Source of the DNA: Stenopsyche tienmushanensis
Lineage: Eukaryota > Arthropoda > Insecta > Trichoptera > Stenopsychidae
Assembly (NCBI GenBank): GCA_008973525.1
Contig: WACJ01000074.1
Coordinates: 310,001-374,000, forward strand
Length of the DNA stretch: 64,000 bases
Reading direction: 5' to 3'
Both the position numbers and the translations under genes were made by a program. This document shows, piece after piece, positions 23,918-36,860 of the stretch. The notes below the pieces were generated by a model. The model was not told where the DNA came from and did no database searches. It saw only the letters and a program-made list of their open reading frames with translations. Numbering within the stretch: the first letter of the stretch is position 1; each line of letters starts with the position of its first letter.

Positions 23918-25280
23918 TTATATATATTATACATACGGCTTGCTGTCCGAGTTTCATTTTGAATTTGGAATTCCTATTCTTGTAAGTATTGTAATATTCT
24001 ATTCTCAGTATTATTCATTAAAATCGATGATTTTGAAAGTAACATTTTTTGTTTACAAAAGTATCTAAACAATAATCAAAGGGTGCTATATTCGACTAAT
24101 GAAGTGGTTGGGGTGGAAATTCTAACCCATGCCCCATTATTTTCCCTTTGCTTAATTTTACAAAATGAGACCAAGCATTATTATTTTTTATCGTTTGATC
24201 GGATTGATGCAATTCAAAATGAATTATTCCAGCTATATTCAACCATTTATAGAGTTTTTATCATTAATGATAGCTTAGGGGTAAGATCTCGTTTGAAGAG
24301 AGTCATTATTTTTTCAATTCGATTAGCGACAATTTATATTTAATTTGCTATACAAAGAAGATGTTCTTGAACTGTCGACAATGGACAACCAAACATAGTT
24401 GATGATTACCTCACTGATTGACGATGGTGTGATTCCAAAAATTAAATCAAAATATCATTATTCAAAGTGTGCCGTCCTCACGTCCCAGAAATATATTAGA
24501 GATTCATATCACCAATTAGTTCTTGTATATCTCAATTAATCAGAATTCGTATTATGAATTGAATTCCATGTTAGATAGACAGTTGTAGAACAGCTTTAAT
24601 ACAAAAAATATAAATCTCAATAAAATCAAATCAATATACAAGCGTAATATCATACATCTCTCGATGCATATCCATTGCTATTTTAATAAGCATTTATTTG
24701 TCAAAATTTGGAATCGAATTACCAATTTTTAACAGCATAAAGAATGATGTCGGCATGGGTGCTTTCAAACAAAGCCATTATGCGAAATAAATTGATCTGG
24801 CGTTTTCTCTACCGAAACGTAAATTGCCAATTATTTTGGCCATAATAAACCGTACACCGTCCGTGTCCCGCTTTAAACCATAGACAATATTAACAAATTT
24901 ACGTAGAATCTCTTTCATGTTTTTCCCGTCGGCTACTGCCCTATTGTACATATTCAACCACATTTCAACCCAAAATCAACATGACATTTTTTAATTCAGG
25001 GAACAAAAAAATACGGAAGCATATCGCACATTTCCTGGAATACGACCTTCGCCTGCGCATGAATTCACGATAAACCCCTTTTAACAAATAACGGTTTTAA
25101 ATATTAAGTATGATTTATTTATTTATTATTATCCTGCCATAACGTGAACGTATCTAATATAATAAACTAAATATATTATGATTTAATTATGCTATGTTTT
25201 GTATTGGGGCGTATCACATGAACGTTCACAATTCGTACATCAGAATGAAAACACCATAACTTATACAAATTCTAATTTAT
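23918..25280. other. Intergenic with unassigned open frames
   Basis: A plus frame of 86 codons (24,083-24,343) and a minus frame of 61 codons (24,778-24,963, containing KNMKEILRKFVNIVYGLKRD) look mildly protein-like but show no family motif and no clear splice context. Confidence 0.3.
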
Positions 25281-25515
25281 TCAATCAAAATCATCTCCAT
25301 TGGCTTCAATAGACTTTTGCCCATGAGAAACTACATTGCATATTCCATGTTTATAAAAGTTCGCACTTTTAAAACCAATTAATTTGTCGAACCCTTGAAT
25401 TGCCTCGACCCAGTTTCGTAACTTTTTATTCCTTAAAAAGTACTCCGGATGGCAAAAATGGTGAAAATATGTTGACGACAGATCTGGTGAATAAGTCGGA
25501 TGTGGTAAGATTTAA
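25281..25515 (-). mobile_element. mariner transposase C-terminal relic
   Basis: Minus-strand translation reads LPHPTYSPDLSSTYFHHF (the family's third catalytic block, where the usual Asp of D-Y-H is replaced), then FLRNKKLRNWVEAIQGFDKL, and ends GQKSIEANGDDFD before a TGA at 25,281-25,283. That is the expected order for a mariner C-terminus. It is a fragment with no terminal repeat. Confidence 0.65.
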
Positions 25516-25524
25516 ACTGGACCA

Positions 25525-25602
25525 AGTACGCTGCCTTGTGGGACGCCGAGTTTTATATCATGGAGTGTGGTGGCTTCATCTTCGTATTTGTTTTACAACA
25601 AT
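25525..25602 (-). mobile_element. Non-LTR reverse transcriptase fragment
   Basis: The minus strand encodes LHDIKLGVPQGSVLGPV. G-V-P-Q-G-S-V-L-G-P is the conserved reverse-transcriptase block 4 motif of Jockey/I-type LINEs. It abuts the mariner relic on the same strand. The rest of the reverse transcriptase, including the Y-A-D-D block, is not present next to it. Confidence 0.6.
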
Positions 25603-25654
25603 CCTCTATACGTAAAAAAAATGCGTGATACTTTAAATGGAAATTATTAGTTAA

Positions 25655-25830
25655 AAGATGTGACTGTGTGTTGTGTAATATATAATAAAATAGGCTCATT
25701 ACTAGCGTAGTATGTACACGCACAGTGGAGACTGATTGGCGCATGCGCGTAACGATTTTTCTTGCTTTTTCGACCAACTTTTTCGAGTATCACTTCTCGT
25801 GACGTTACCAACTAACTTAATATTTTTAAT
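25655..25830 (+). repeat. Dispersed repeat (GTGTGTTGTGTAATA family), copy 1
   Basis: GTGTGTTGTGTAATATATAA, then AAAATAGGCTC, GGCGCATGCGCGTA and TCACTTCTCGTGAC appear in the same order as on the minus strand of 35,500-35,745. The boundaries are approximate. Confidence 0.55.
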
Positions 25831-28800
25831 TAAAAAAAGTTTTTAAAAGTGGATATTTATTGATTTGGAGAGGCATATGTTGGATATGGTTGCTTAGCAA
25901 CACGCGCTTAGTTCGAAAGGCAGTAGTAGAGCCTAGCGATGTATTGCTGTGGGGCTGAGAGATTAGGATGCGTGCGCTCTCCCCTCACTTCGTATAGCGA
26001 CTGGCGAGCCGCCGAGCACCACGACGCGCCAGCCGTCGAGCGCGGCCTTGGTTGACGCAGTCGAGCGCTTGGACAGACACACATTATATTGATAGCATTA
26101 TCGCCTCTCGGCATAGTTGACAAAAGACTTTGTTAACCTTAGCAAATTTTGGACAGACACACTTTGATTTTTATATATAAGAAGATTTCAGACAGAAATT
26201 AACCTCAGCTGCGAGACTCCGGTGGTTCTCCGTGCTTTTAACTATCGGGGAAAAGGTTCACGACCTCAACACTTTGATGATTTTTATCTCGCGAGATTTG
26301 CCTTTTGACGTCGGGACAATTGAAAGGCAATTTGGTTGCTAGATTAATTCAGTTAACACCAAACGATAATGGTGGTGATTATCTAGTCATAAACTGATAC
26401 ATGAAAGGAGCTAAGATTCGTACGGATCCTTGTTGTGGTGGCCGAGAGCAGACATACAGACCGACAGCAGGAACGGTAAAAAAGCTTCGGCGGATGAGAG
26501 TAGACAAACGACCGCAAAGGGTTGATTTTGATAATAATGTTTAGCTAACTCGGAACACATTCACAAACTTATTGCGTTTTTAAAATTGACCATGCGAGAC
26601 AAAATGAAGGAATTTTTTCTTTCTTTACAATTTTAATAAAAGCATTATCATAAAATCTACTTGTTTCTTGAATAAATATTTCTACAAACTCAAAATTGGA
26701 TCTGTTAAATCCAAATTATTACAAAACGAGAGGCAACGCCCGTGGCGCCATCGGACGGCCTTTTCTCTGAACTACATATAAAAATAATATTAATTTAATT
26801 AATTGCGAATTACCTTCGATTGAACTAACAGGACTGCCAATCCTGTAAACGGGAGGCAAATTTATTGTTATTAATCGACTCTTTGTGGTCTTGAAACTTC
26901 GTTCGAAATTTAAATAAATAATATTCTATTAAAAATACAGGCACGGCATTGCAAATAAAGCGCTATGGAGCGCTGCCCGAACCGTGTGTGTGCATGCTCT
27001 CTCTGGATCAGTGCGCGCACTCAACATGTGAGTGCACACTCATCAAAGGGTTAAACAGGTCACACTTTTACGCGGATACTTTCGTGTTGGTCTAGAATGA
27101 TTCAGGGCCTGTTTTTTTCGGACATGTTGAAAATGGTACAAATACTGATCGACCGCGCGATAGTTTTTTCCAACTTAAACCGGCATCATCAGCATCTTAT
27201 ATAAATTCTTCATCGAATTCTTTTCCATGAATAGCTTCAATGTGTAAATGAATGTGTTTACTGAAGGTATGTCAGCAGAAAATTTTTCCCCATGAATTTC
27301 AAGTTTCCTGATACCATGTCATCCTTTGATTTTCACAAGCCAACCCGAACTTGCTTTGCTTTTTTATCATTGCTCGTTATAACCGTGAAATATATTTTTG
27401 TTACTTTATTTTGTTACAGTCCAATACATTTTTCTTGAAAAATGTATGAATAAAACAATCAATAATGAAGCAGCTTTTAAGTAGGCAACATTGAATTGAT
27501 GAAAGATAGCATTGTTGTTTACCGACGAAAGGATAGACAGTAATTAGAAAGTTGTTTGAAAGTTGAGCGATGGAGTTGGCGCACCTATTTGAAGGCTGCT
27601 GTTAAGTACTCTTAATGGAACGGTTAATTTGCCATCACATAAATTATGATGATTAAAGGCTCACTAACGATGAGTCTCGAAGCTTTGAAGGCTTGGGAAG
27701 ATTTAGCAGACCGCAGGTGCGAAGGCTTAAGACTTGAGCTTTAGGTGTGTTGACTGAGAAGTGAGGCTAACAAATTATCCAGTCTAGACGCCTTTGCGAC
27801 ACAATGACTTCGATACACTTTCTTCGTGCTCTGATTACCCTGTAATTTGAATAACAAACACCACTAACGGGCTGTGCGCTATGAACCATGTGGTATTTCC
27901 TATGATCTAATATTTCTTGAAAAATTATAAATTTCCCATTACGAAAGAAATTCATTCCGAAAAGAAACGAGTTTTTAATTATAAGATATTTTCCCCCTGT
28001 AAGAATAAATAAACGGTATTAGATAATAGAAACCCAGAAAGTAATCAACATTTTAAAAAGTATCTTTATACAGTCACTTCGTATCGAGACACGGTTCATG
28101 AAACACGCATTTTTTATGCCATTAGAAAACTAATAATTGTAAATTAATTGTTTTTATTTTGTGAATTATTTCTAATCGCTATTTATAAACAATGTTAATT
28201 TCTAACAATCGATGAAAATTATTTACGCCAAAAAACTTAGTGGGGGACGAAAATATTCCAACAAGTTAATAAGTGGCATATGTCGGTAATTACTGCTAAT
28301 TGCTCCACGTTCAATTAGATAATCTCATCATCTCATTACTAGTCAGCTAAAACTAAATAAAATACATTTAAGTGCAATATTATAAAAACTTATTTCAAAT
28401 GTTTTACATATTTACTGAATTTTCTAACAATATTGAGGCAATCCGGACAGTGCGAGGTCATTGGTATGAGAGGGGGATACGAACTATAATAGAAGATAAA
28501 ATCGGTTATCGATTTATATTATGGGAATTTGCTATTTGACAAATAGAGACTTATCTATAAATAAGACCAAATTCAATACAACTTGAATACGATTTATATT
28601 ATATGTGGATGTAACGTTATTGATCCATATGACAAAATATTTCAACACCCATAGTTTTAGAATACTTCTAGATTTGCCAGAGGACAATGTTGAGTTCATT
28701 CGTTGAAATATTTTCCTTTTTAAATATTCAAGAGTGCGAAGAAAGCCCATTATTGCTATGCGATATACGTCTCGACCGACTAGTTTTCCTTTTCGAATAA

Positions 28801-29884
28801 TATTCCACCGAGACTTGAATCTTTAATATCTACGTTGAAGGGAGAATATTCTAGAATAAAGTTTCCAGAAAAAATATATTTTCTATTACTATTGATGATG
28901 GATATCGCGGGAATATTTTACAGACAATATTTCATCCATAAAGTTTAATTTTCATCGCTTACATATGTTGATCATCTCACGCAGATACAACAACTTATCA
29001 TAACAACAATTGGCATAGATTTTTCAAACACCATAACACATATCTAATTTGGTTGTAAATTTGTATATATCCATTTTGTTGTGATTTTGAATGTAAATCA
29101 ATATTTTTTTACACAAGTTCCACCTTGTTTTTGAAGCGGGAGAACCACATTAACACAAACTTTGGAAATGCTCGAAGTTTTACAATTTTCACGTCATATT
29201 TCACGGGCTTTTTTTCTGACCACACGTGACGCTTCTCGTTGTAAAACTCTTGGAAAAGTTTCCTAAGGAAATTCGAGTTTAAAGCATACGATTATTTTTA
29301 ACTTGGTTTCTTGAAGGGATTTTAGGTGATAAAAATGTGATCTATGTTATTTGAAAGAGGCTTCAGTGCAGTGATTTGCAACCTTTTCTCAACCTGGCTG
29401 CAACAAAGAATATGCGGGGACATATATTTACTGAAATTGCTTATTTCAATTTATTTTTAAATAATGAAAGACAAAATGTACTTGTGGAAGAGAGTAATTT
29501 GCATTTGTACACAAACATGAACTAGTAATATATTTAGCTGAAATTGTTATTAGGTTGGTTATTTATATTCATTTTTATCATTTTATTACAAAAGTAAGTA
29601 TATTAACATCTTCTAAAACCTTTCAACGTTATTAATTTATAAGCTTTTAACACTTTAATGTGTTGTATAATACACTCAAAATGTCACTGTCTCATGATAG
29701 TATTTTAGAATAGGTATTAATATAAATAATTAGTTCTTGTGAACCACTTTATATGCAATATAAGTAAAAAATTTGTTAAAAAAATGTGCTTTGAATGCTT
29801 GGATTATGCTACATAATATATCATTCAATAAGTTCGTAGGATTTTTTTCACTTTAAACTTTTTTACTCTACTTGAAATTTATAT
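25831..29884. other. Intergenic with GC-rich islands
   Basis: 25,905-26,520 is GC-rich with CpG-dense runs (GAGCCGCCGAGCACC, GCGCCAGCCGTCGAGC). 26,930-27,070 is similar. These could be a promoter or first exon, but no coding start or donor is compelling. The remainder is AT-rich. AATCCGGACAGTGCGAGGT at 28,439 recurs in near-identical form at 56,500. GACAGACACAC appears twice (26,074 and 26,152). Confidence 0.35.
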
Positions 29885-30292
29885 TTTTATGGATTTGACC
29901 GATTTTTGTCAGAATGCTTAATGCCTTCTTTCAAATATTTAATAAGATAATAGTATTCTACATATTTTTTACAACCCTGTTTTGAACAAAATTTCTGTCG
30001 CGGACCCGCTCTTGAGCAAATTTTTTTTCGCGGACCCCCCCTCCCTTCGTTGAATAAATTTGTTTTGGTGAACCCCATCCCAACCCTTGTGACTTAATTT
30101 TTCTAACAAACCAACATTTCTTTGTCAAATATTGGTAAAAATAGATCTTCTTACAATGTTTTCTGCAAATAACTCCACGAAAAATCTTGTTCATGTATAG
30201 ATAAATGATTTTTAAATTTTCGCGAACCCCTAAAAATGCTTCGTGGACCCCCAGAGGTCCGCGAACCCCAGTTTAAGAACCGCTGCTCTAAT
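29885..30292 (-). mobile_element. hAT element right end
   Basis: The minus strand begins CAGCGGTTCTTAAACTGGGG and continues GTTCGCGGACCTCTGGGGGT, a textbook hAT/Charlie-type terminal segment. Inside, 30,062-30,229 is homologous to 57,068-57,240. A possible opposite end, CAGTGATTTGCAACC, lies at 29,370, but 8-bp flanks CTTCAGTG and CTCTAATC do not match, so pairing is uncertain. Open frames here have no transposase similarity that I can see. Confidence 0.65.
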
Positions 30293-30593
30293 CTAATAAT
30301 ATTCTTTTTTTAAAAAACTATAGCCTTTCTTGCTAATTGCTGGATTATTAACATCTTAAAGAAGACGATGTTTGAGAAAGCCCAATACGCATTCAAGATT
30401 TTCAATGCTTTTTCATACTTTCTAAAGTGCGTCTTTTTCTGATTTTCTATAAAATCTTATACTTTTCATATAATTTAGATCTGAAGGAATATAAAAATCT
30501 CTTGGCTTAAAAAATATTTTAAAAATAAAACACACACTCAAAATGCTGCTTAAGAAAGCTCAAAAAATAAAAATAATATTTCATGTTTAGCGT

Positions 30594-30950
30594 GGGCGAT
30601 TTACCATCCCCACATAGTAGCGCTGTTAATCTGATCAGATTTAATTCGCCATATTAACAGCGACATCTTCCGTCTCTCTTCAGGTGCAATGTGTTATTTT
30701 AACAGCGCCATCTCTTGTGGTCCTACGGAGAAATTGCACCTGCATAAAAACGGATCGCTTCTTGCGCGTGCAACGTTGCCGGTTGGGTAGTGACGCGCAG
30801 GAAGCGGGAGTCGGGAGAGTGATCAGTTAACCTTGACTGCGGGAGGTCGTCCCTCCTGCAGCCAGATCTCTCTCTCTCTCTCTCTTGTGTGGAATAAATA
30901 GTTATTTAGAGAAGAGAGTCTTTCTATTCAACGCCCGTCAATTCCTCCAT
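30594..30950 (+). repeat. LTR-like dispersed repeat, copy B
   Basis: This is the second copy of the 18,957 repeat, same strand, with point differences and an expanded CT tract (CAGATCTCTCTCTCTCTC). It retains GGAATAAATAGTTATTT and ends AACGCCCGTC. Confidence 0.6.
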
Positions 30951-33900
30951 CAAATTCTAATGCAAATATTTGCATTTATGAATTTTAACATTAAGTTTTC
31001 TACGGCATGTAAATAGTGTAATAAATCGATATTTAATTAATTATTAACTATTTAACCACTACATTGAAGTAACGTTTATATTTGTATTAATTTCAAGGAT
31101 GAATATCTAAAAAAAATATGAGCAAAATGAGTCAAATTCTTACGAAAACCAAAACGAGACCAACAAAATAGTCCAAATAATTGGACTTGTTTGTTTCTAT
31201 GATCATGCGGCGCTGTAAGATTGCATTTTTTCTCATTATGCTCACAAAAAATTCTCGTGAAAAATTGGCTTCGCATCGAGCGCAGCTGTGCCGTGACCTT
31301 ATGTTTAAAAAGGACTGAAAAAGCTCTCTTCATTAAAATTGATTGAAGAGATCGCTGACAAGGATTTCCGTGTACTCGAGGAAAATGACTACCTCGGAGA
31401 ACATTTTCTTTAAGTAAACGCCCCTCCAGAAGACTATGGCTATATGTGCTGGCTGTTGTTTCAGCGGTGGTAAGAAAATATTCAAAGGGCTCGGGACATT
31501 AGCCTGAAGGGACGGCCAGACGCGCCTCAATTACTCGCCCTTTTGTATCCTCCCTCATTCTATTTTCCCTCTGCACGGAAAATATGAAGGTACGCAATGT
31601 CGCACAAATATAAACTTCAATCTAGAAAAAAATATTCTGTATCATTTTTGCATTATGAAGACAATGTCTAGCTTTAAAAAACAACAGTGTATATGCGGAG
31701 CGAGTTTATTTATTTATTTTTTCTTGTATATATAAACACGCACCAATTTTTAATAGGGATCTATCATTTTTTATGAATATTTCCAACAACTACTCGAAGA
31801 CTCGAAGATAATCAACTTTTTGAGAAAGCTAAAAATCTATTATATGCGCCAGGAATCATTGATTGATCAGTAAGTCACTAAAATTGATAGTTTTATCGCA
31901 TTGAAACTTTAAATGAGATTACCTCGAAACTACATTTTCAAAATGTTCGCCAGTTGTAGCATAAAAAGTTGTTGATCGATCTGGCTGAAATTTTGGGATG
32001 TTTCTCACTATAATATTATCTAGTCAACAAAGCTAAATTTTAAGAATTTCGGGTAAATAAATTATTTTTTGGAGTAAAAATTATCAAGAAAATGGTAAAA
32101 AAATATAAAATTTTAACTAAAAAGCCTATAAAATTTGTAATTTTATATATTTTTTAAATTTTTATAGCTTAGTTGACTGCCTACACATATCAAAAATCAA
32201 AAAATATTTCCATTTTCGATTTCAGTTCAACAGGAAACCTTCGACAAGTGGCCAGCCGTTTGATATCGTCAATATCCATGCATAAGAAAGGATTACATTC
32301 ATTTCGTCTATATCATACAATCACCATCTCATGTCTTCGATATTAAAGGCTTCGTTTATAACCCTTACCTAGCAGGTTTCTTGGATGGAGCATTCGCGGC
32401 CAATTCAATAGGAGTGTGGGTATTTTTAAAGAAAATTATAATTCTTTTAAAATTTTTAATGCGAATCCCTGATTTTTATCTTTAATTTTTTATCAAGAAT
32501 TGTAAAGGAAATGGATGTCATTAGGTTACGCATATCTGGAAACAAAGCTAAAAGATCCATTAAGGCAAAATAGTCCCTTCCGTCATAATGGGTCTTACGG
32601 TATTTAATATTGTAAGGGTAGATTAAATTAACAAGCCTTTGTAGGATTAGCCTAATGACGCAGACATGGGGATCTCTGATGTCTCGATTAGCTTCTTACG
32701 CATTTCCAGTCTGACGATGCAATAATGGAAAGGTCGCCAATTCTTTTGCACATAAAAATGTGGTCAGCAAATATCCTGCATTAAGGAGGGTAAGCTCAAA
32801 CATCTGTCAGCGCATATTGCCTTGCTTCCTCTTTATCCTCAGAGCTCTCATAAGGTTTCCTCGGCAAGTACGAATAATATCCCTCACTATATTTAAACGA
32901 CATCCCTATCGTTAATATTCGATAAAACGGGCTAGTTTACGGAATACATTAAGGTAAATGTCTTATCATCGGTGTAATTTCCTGTATTTTGAGTATTCTC
33001 CGTTAGGTCATCTGCCCCTCAAATTTTAATGGTATTATTTCCCAATATCCCACGGTAAATCTGATGCTACGAGGGGACGGCCCTAAATAATATAGCATCG
33101 GGATAGGAAGATGAAGAATAATACTTTATTATTAAATAGAAATCGATAGACAGATAAATAGATGTGGAAATATAACATCAATGGATGACACTCTGGAGTC
33201 AATCCGATTAGGAAGGCTCCCAAAGTTTCTTTTTCACGAAAATCCAATGAAATCTAACAAGGTAACTGCGTTTCAAAGGCACTACGAGGGTCACTTCTCT
33301 CCTCCACGAAGGGTTTTTGTAAACAATCAAAGTTTGGCCAAAGGGCAGTGTCCCATCTCAACTCCCGCCCGGCCAAGTCAATATGGCAACGTTTCAGACG
33401 TTTGCTGAACGAGCACCTGAGTACCTGTCCCGGAAAATGAGGAAAATTCCCTGTTAACGTTGGATTTTAACAGCACCGTAGAATAATGGTTAAAGCCCCA
33501 AAATAAATTCAACATTAAAAAGTAACATTTATTTGAAGCGAATATAAAATCTTGTTAAAAATTCCATTACATAGTTCGACAATATAAATCTTCAAATGCA
33601 AATGATTGCAACTAATATTTTTTTCAAATGGAAATGGAGTAAAATATCACAGCTTCGACAAAAAATATCATATATTTCCGTTTGCCTATTTACAACATCT
33701 ATACATCCCATCTGATTAATAAGTTTCCTGATTGCTCGTTATAGCCGTGATCTACATATAATGATCATCATAATACATTAATTCAAAGAAATATTTATAT
33801 ACATCCATTTTCCAAATTCATTTAAGCTGCAAATTGTCGAAAATAATATCGCATTTTAATCGATCGATTGCTCAGTTCTCAATCATTTAACATTGCCAAA

Positions 33901-34666
33901 ATGAATGCCATCTCTCGTTCGGTACAATAATGATCTTAGCTGATTTTAGGCTCAAACTCAATAAGCAGATAAATAAATCGCTAGATGGCATTCATACATA
34001 AGAATTTTTTAAACTTGATAGCATTTATAAACCATCGATCTCACATATGAAGATAAATAAAAATTACATCGCTGTTATAGAAGCTCCATGCAGGGGAGAG
34101 ATGTTAAATGTCTTTGGGAACACAAAGCCTGGTCCGAGAGGAGCAATCTTCTCTTCCTACTTGTTTTAACTTTACCCTAGATTATGTTCGAAGAAGAGGT
34201 TCGTCATTAAAGTCTCGCAGTTGGATGACATATTTAAAATTTTCACTGAAATAAATGACAAAAATCGTACGCTGATTTTTATCAAATAATTCAATGCTTT
34301 CTCCTAATATTTTAGGGCCGCTTTTATATGGTTAATTTTAAAAAAACCGGATTTTTTTACTTAATGTCTTAATAGCCTATTAAATGTTAATCCACTCATC
34401 AAAACCGAATTTTAATCAAGACAAATTGACTAATTGGTTATTTGGTTTAATAGCGGACATACAGCTATTATATTATATTAACCTTTAATCTGAATCTTTC
34501 GTATTTATAATCTCAATGAGAATTCACAGATTTAAGTACGAGCAAATGATCATCATACTCAGATGAACAAATTTATCTAACGACAGTGATTGATAAGTAT
34601 AAAAATGTCGATAATGTACCGTCTGCTTTTATAGAGTTGACATATTCAATTAATGTTATTTTAATG
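30951..34666. other. Large unique intergenic stretch
   Basis: 31,080-31,560, 32,240-33,480 and 34,080-34,230 are less AT-rich than the surroundings, unpaired in the window, and lack convincing reading frames. The 75-codon plus frame at 33,181 (MDDTLESIRLGRLPK) has no recognisable domain. These blocks could be conserved regulatory DNA. Composition alone cannot show it. Confidence 0.35.
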
Positions 34667-35161
34667 TTAACACATTAAGAACTATCAATCAAAACCAAAA
34701 AGGTAATAATAATGAGGCTTCGGTTATTTAAAATCGATGAAGTCGTTGATGCCATAATCGCTTTACACCGATCACTTTCTGTCAGCTCCTATCAGCGTAA
34801 AACAATCTTCAATTCGAGACGGAGTCAATTGTAAATAAGCACTGTCGATAGCATACAACACCACTTCATTTTTTTACACAAGAAATTGACTCATATGACT
34901 CATCATCAGTGAACGTCAAATAAGATATCCTTTCGTTTCTTTGCGTAAACAAATAACAAACTTGAAATCGAAATCATTATTTATTTGGTCTAACGATCTA
35001 TACATTCGTGCAATGTATGCGGGGAAGCTCTCCGTCTCTGTCTCCCGAACTGCGCTACGTTTTCTCTCTGTCTGTCTCCGAGCTCAATGTACAAGAGTGC
35101 TCTTTCTTAAAAGTGGAGGGGGGGGTGCCAGGCCCTGGCACAGTACTCCTTGAAGGGTTAA
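34667..35161 (+). repeat. Dispersed TTAA-type repeat, copy 2
   Basis: TTAA at 34,667 (TTAACACATTAAGAAC) and TTAA at 35,158 (inverted, TTAACCCTTCAAGGAG) are candidate ends. The body from 34,745 is collinear with 660-1170. The left boundary is less certain because copy 1 is not clearly alignable there. No protein is encoded. Confidence 0.6.
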
Positions 35162-35499
35162 AAGTGTTATGGAGATCAAGGAAGTGCCTGTGCTCAAATT
35201 AGATGATCTGCATGCATTGAATTTTACTGGTGTTCCTTGAAGTTCACCAAATCTTATCTCAAACTACAAGCAATGGGTATATCATGTGCAGTGGCGGATT
35301 TGGCAGTTAAGAGAACCCAGACATAATTCAATGTTGAGGCCCCCTTCTAAATATTTTTAAAAATAAAGTCATGTCTTAAGGAAAATCGTTAGCTAGTTAG
35401 ATAGTGTTGTGTGATATGCAATAAATAATAATTTAAAAAAACAGAGATAAACCATTTACGATGAGGTTGTAAAGGATTTTAGATTATTTTTTGAAGTTT

Positions 35500-35745
35500 C
35501 ACTTGTATAAGCGTGATAGGGCAAATTGACTTGAATGTCACGAAGAGTGAAACTCCAAGCGGAAATAGTTCGGAAAAAGAGAGAGAATCGTTTGTAGTCT
35601 CTCTATCTTTTGCATCATAGACACGCTACACGCATGCGCCGCACCGCCTATACTGTGTGTATATCTAAACATAGCATAAATCAACCACTAGACCAGTAGC
35701 GCGCCTATTTTATTATTTATTACACAACACACAGCGCAATATTTT
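35500..35745 (-). repeat. Dispersed repeat (GTGTGTTGTGTAATA family), copy 2
   Basis: The minus strand carries GTGTGTTGTGTAATAAATAA, AAAATAGGCGCGC, GGCGCATGCGTGTAGC and CACTCTTCGTGACATTC, in the same order as 25,655-25,830. A GAGAGAGACTA/CTCTCTCTTT insertion distinguishes this copy. Confidence 0.55.
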
Positions 35746-36065
35746 AGCTAAAGTAAATCTAAACAGATAACAATGCTGTTTCATAGTCAGTGAAACATCC
35801 CAATTTAGACGCCGAAATATGCATATAAATTTAGAGTAAAATCAAAGAAATTTAAAGCGCTAGAATATGATGCCTGAACTTTGAAACTTCTAAATATATT
35901 AAGCCCGAAGCACACGCCTTGTGTATAAATCCGTCATTGATCATGTGGAAAAGTGATAAATGAGGCGCATTGTAAAATTGAACACAACCGGTATCTAAAT
36001 GGGTATATTAAATAAAAAATAATTGGGGACTGTCCTGCGTTGAAATATTTCAAGCTGGTGATAAT

Positions 36066-36310
36066 CTTCTAATAAATAAAAATTAGTCTCTCTTTGTTCG
36101 TATGTAATGCGCTGCCATACCGTTCATCAAATTGCGATAAAACTTCGTCCACTTATTGCTGAGGATTGCGCGAGTAACATAGGCACAGTTTAATATATAA
36201 AAATCAATGTTTGTTTGTCCGTATTTAATGCGCTACCATATCGTTCATCTGATTGCAATAAAACTTTGTCAAGTTATTGTTTACACTTGCGGGAATAACA
36301 TAGCCATAGT
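36066..36310 (+). repeat. Tandem pair of about 120-bp units
   Basis: Two head-to-tail units (about 36,066-36,189 and 36,190-36,310) each read AAAAAT, then TTTGTTCGTA or TTTGTCCGTA, then AATGCGCTRCCATA, CGTTCATC, TTGCRATAAAACTT and GTAACATAG or AATAACATAG. The family recurs inverted at 57,750-57,985 (two units) and 61,560-61,680 (one). The layout resembles tandem insect repeats sometimes tied to Helitron-type elements. That assignment is only a guess. Confidence 0.6.
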
Positions 36311-36860
36311 AAAAATATGGTTTGTGTACGCAGTTTGTTATGTGAGACTAATAGGTAATCACTAGTGATATTTAAAAAAGGTGATTTCGAGACAATATAA
36401 AATTGAACATTCCAAGAATGTACTTTATAAAAATTCACATTCAGCCAACAATTATGTATGTATATACATAGTTTTGAAGAAATCATATCTTGATCAAGAT
36501 CATATCAAGTCTGATTGTGATTAGATGCAAGATTAAGATAATCGGCACTCTATGATATTACTATTATATGATACTTTCCCTAATATATTTTTGCTTTGGA
36601 TTGTTATAAAACTTTAAACCCATAACAAACACGAAGCAAAAACTGCAATCAATTGAAAAAACAAAAATTTGATGCATTCAGAGATTAACGTCATACAACA
36701 CGGTCGATTATTAAAAATGCGGTTGCATAAAAGAGATTATGACTCGTGATGCTCATCAGCTTTAATGATATAAATAGATAAGATACCTTTATAGATTTGC
36801 TGCTGTCGTTCATGAGCATAAAACAAATTTTATTACATGTGACAGTTCTATTTTTCATAG

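Noticed and set aside
29370..29400. CAGTGATTTGCAACC as the left end of the hAT at 30.2 kb
   Set aside because: The flanking 8-mers differ and the terminal repeat match is poor. It may be an unrelated end.
33181..33408. MDDTLES at the start of a 75-codon frame, resembling a reverse-transcriptase Y-M-D-D block
   Set aside because: No aromatic residue precedes it, no other reverse-transcriptase block lies nearby, and the following residues do not fit.
27371..33752. ATTGCTCGTTATARCCGTGA shared at 27,370 and 33,731
   Set aside because: About 20 bases without matching flanks, which is insufficient to define a repeat.
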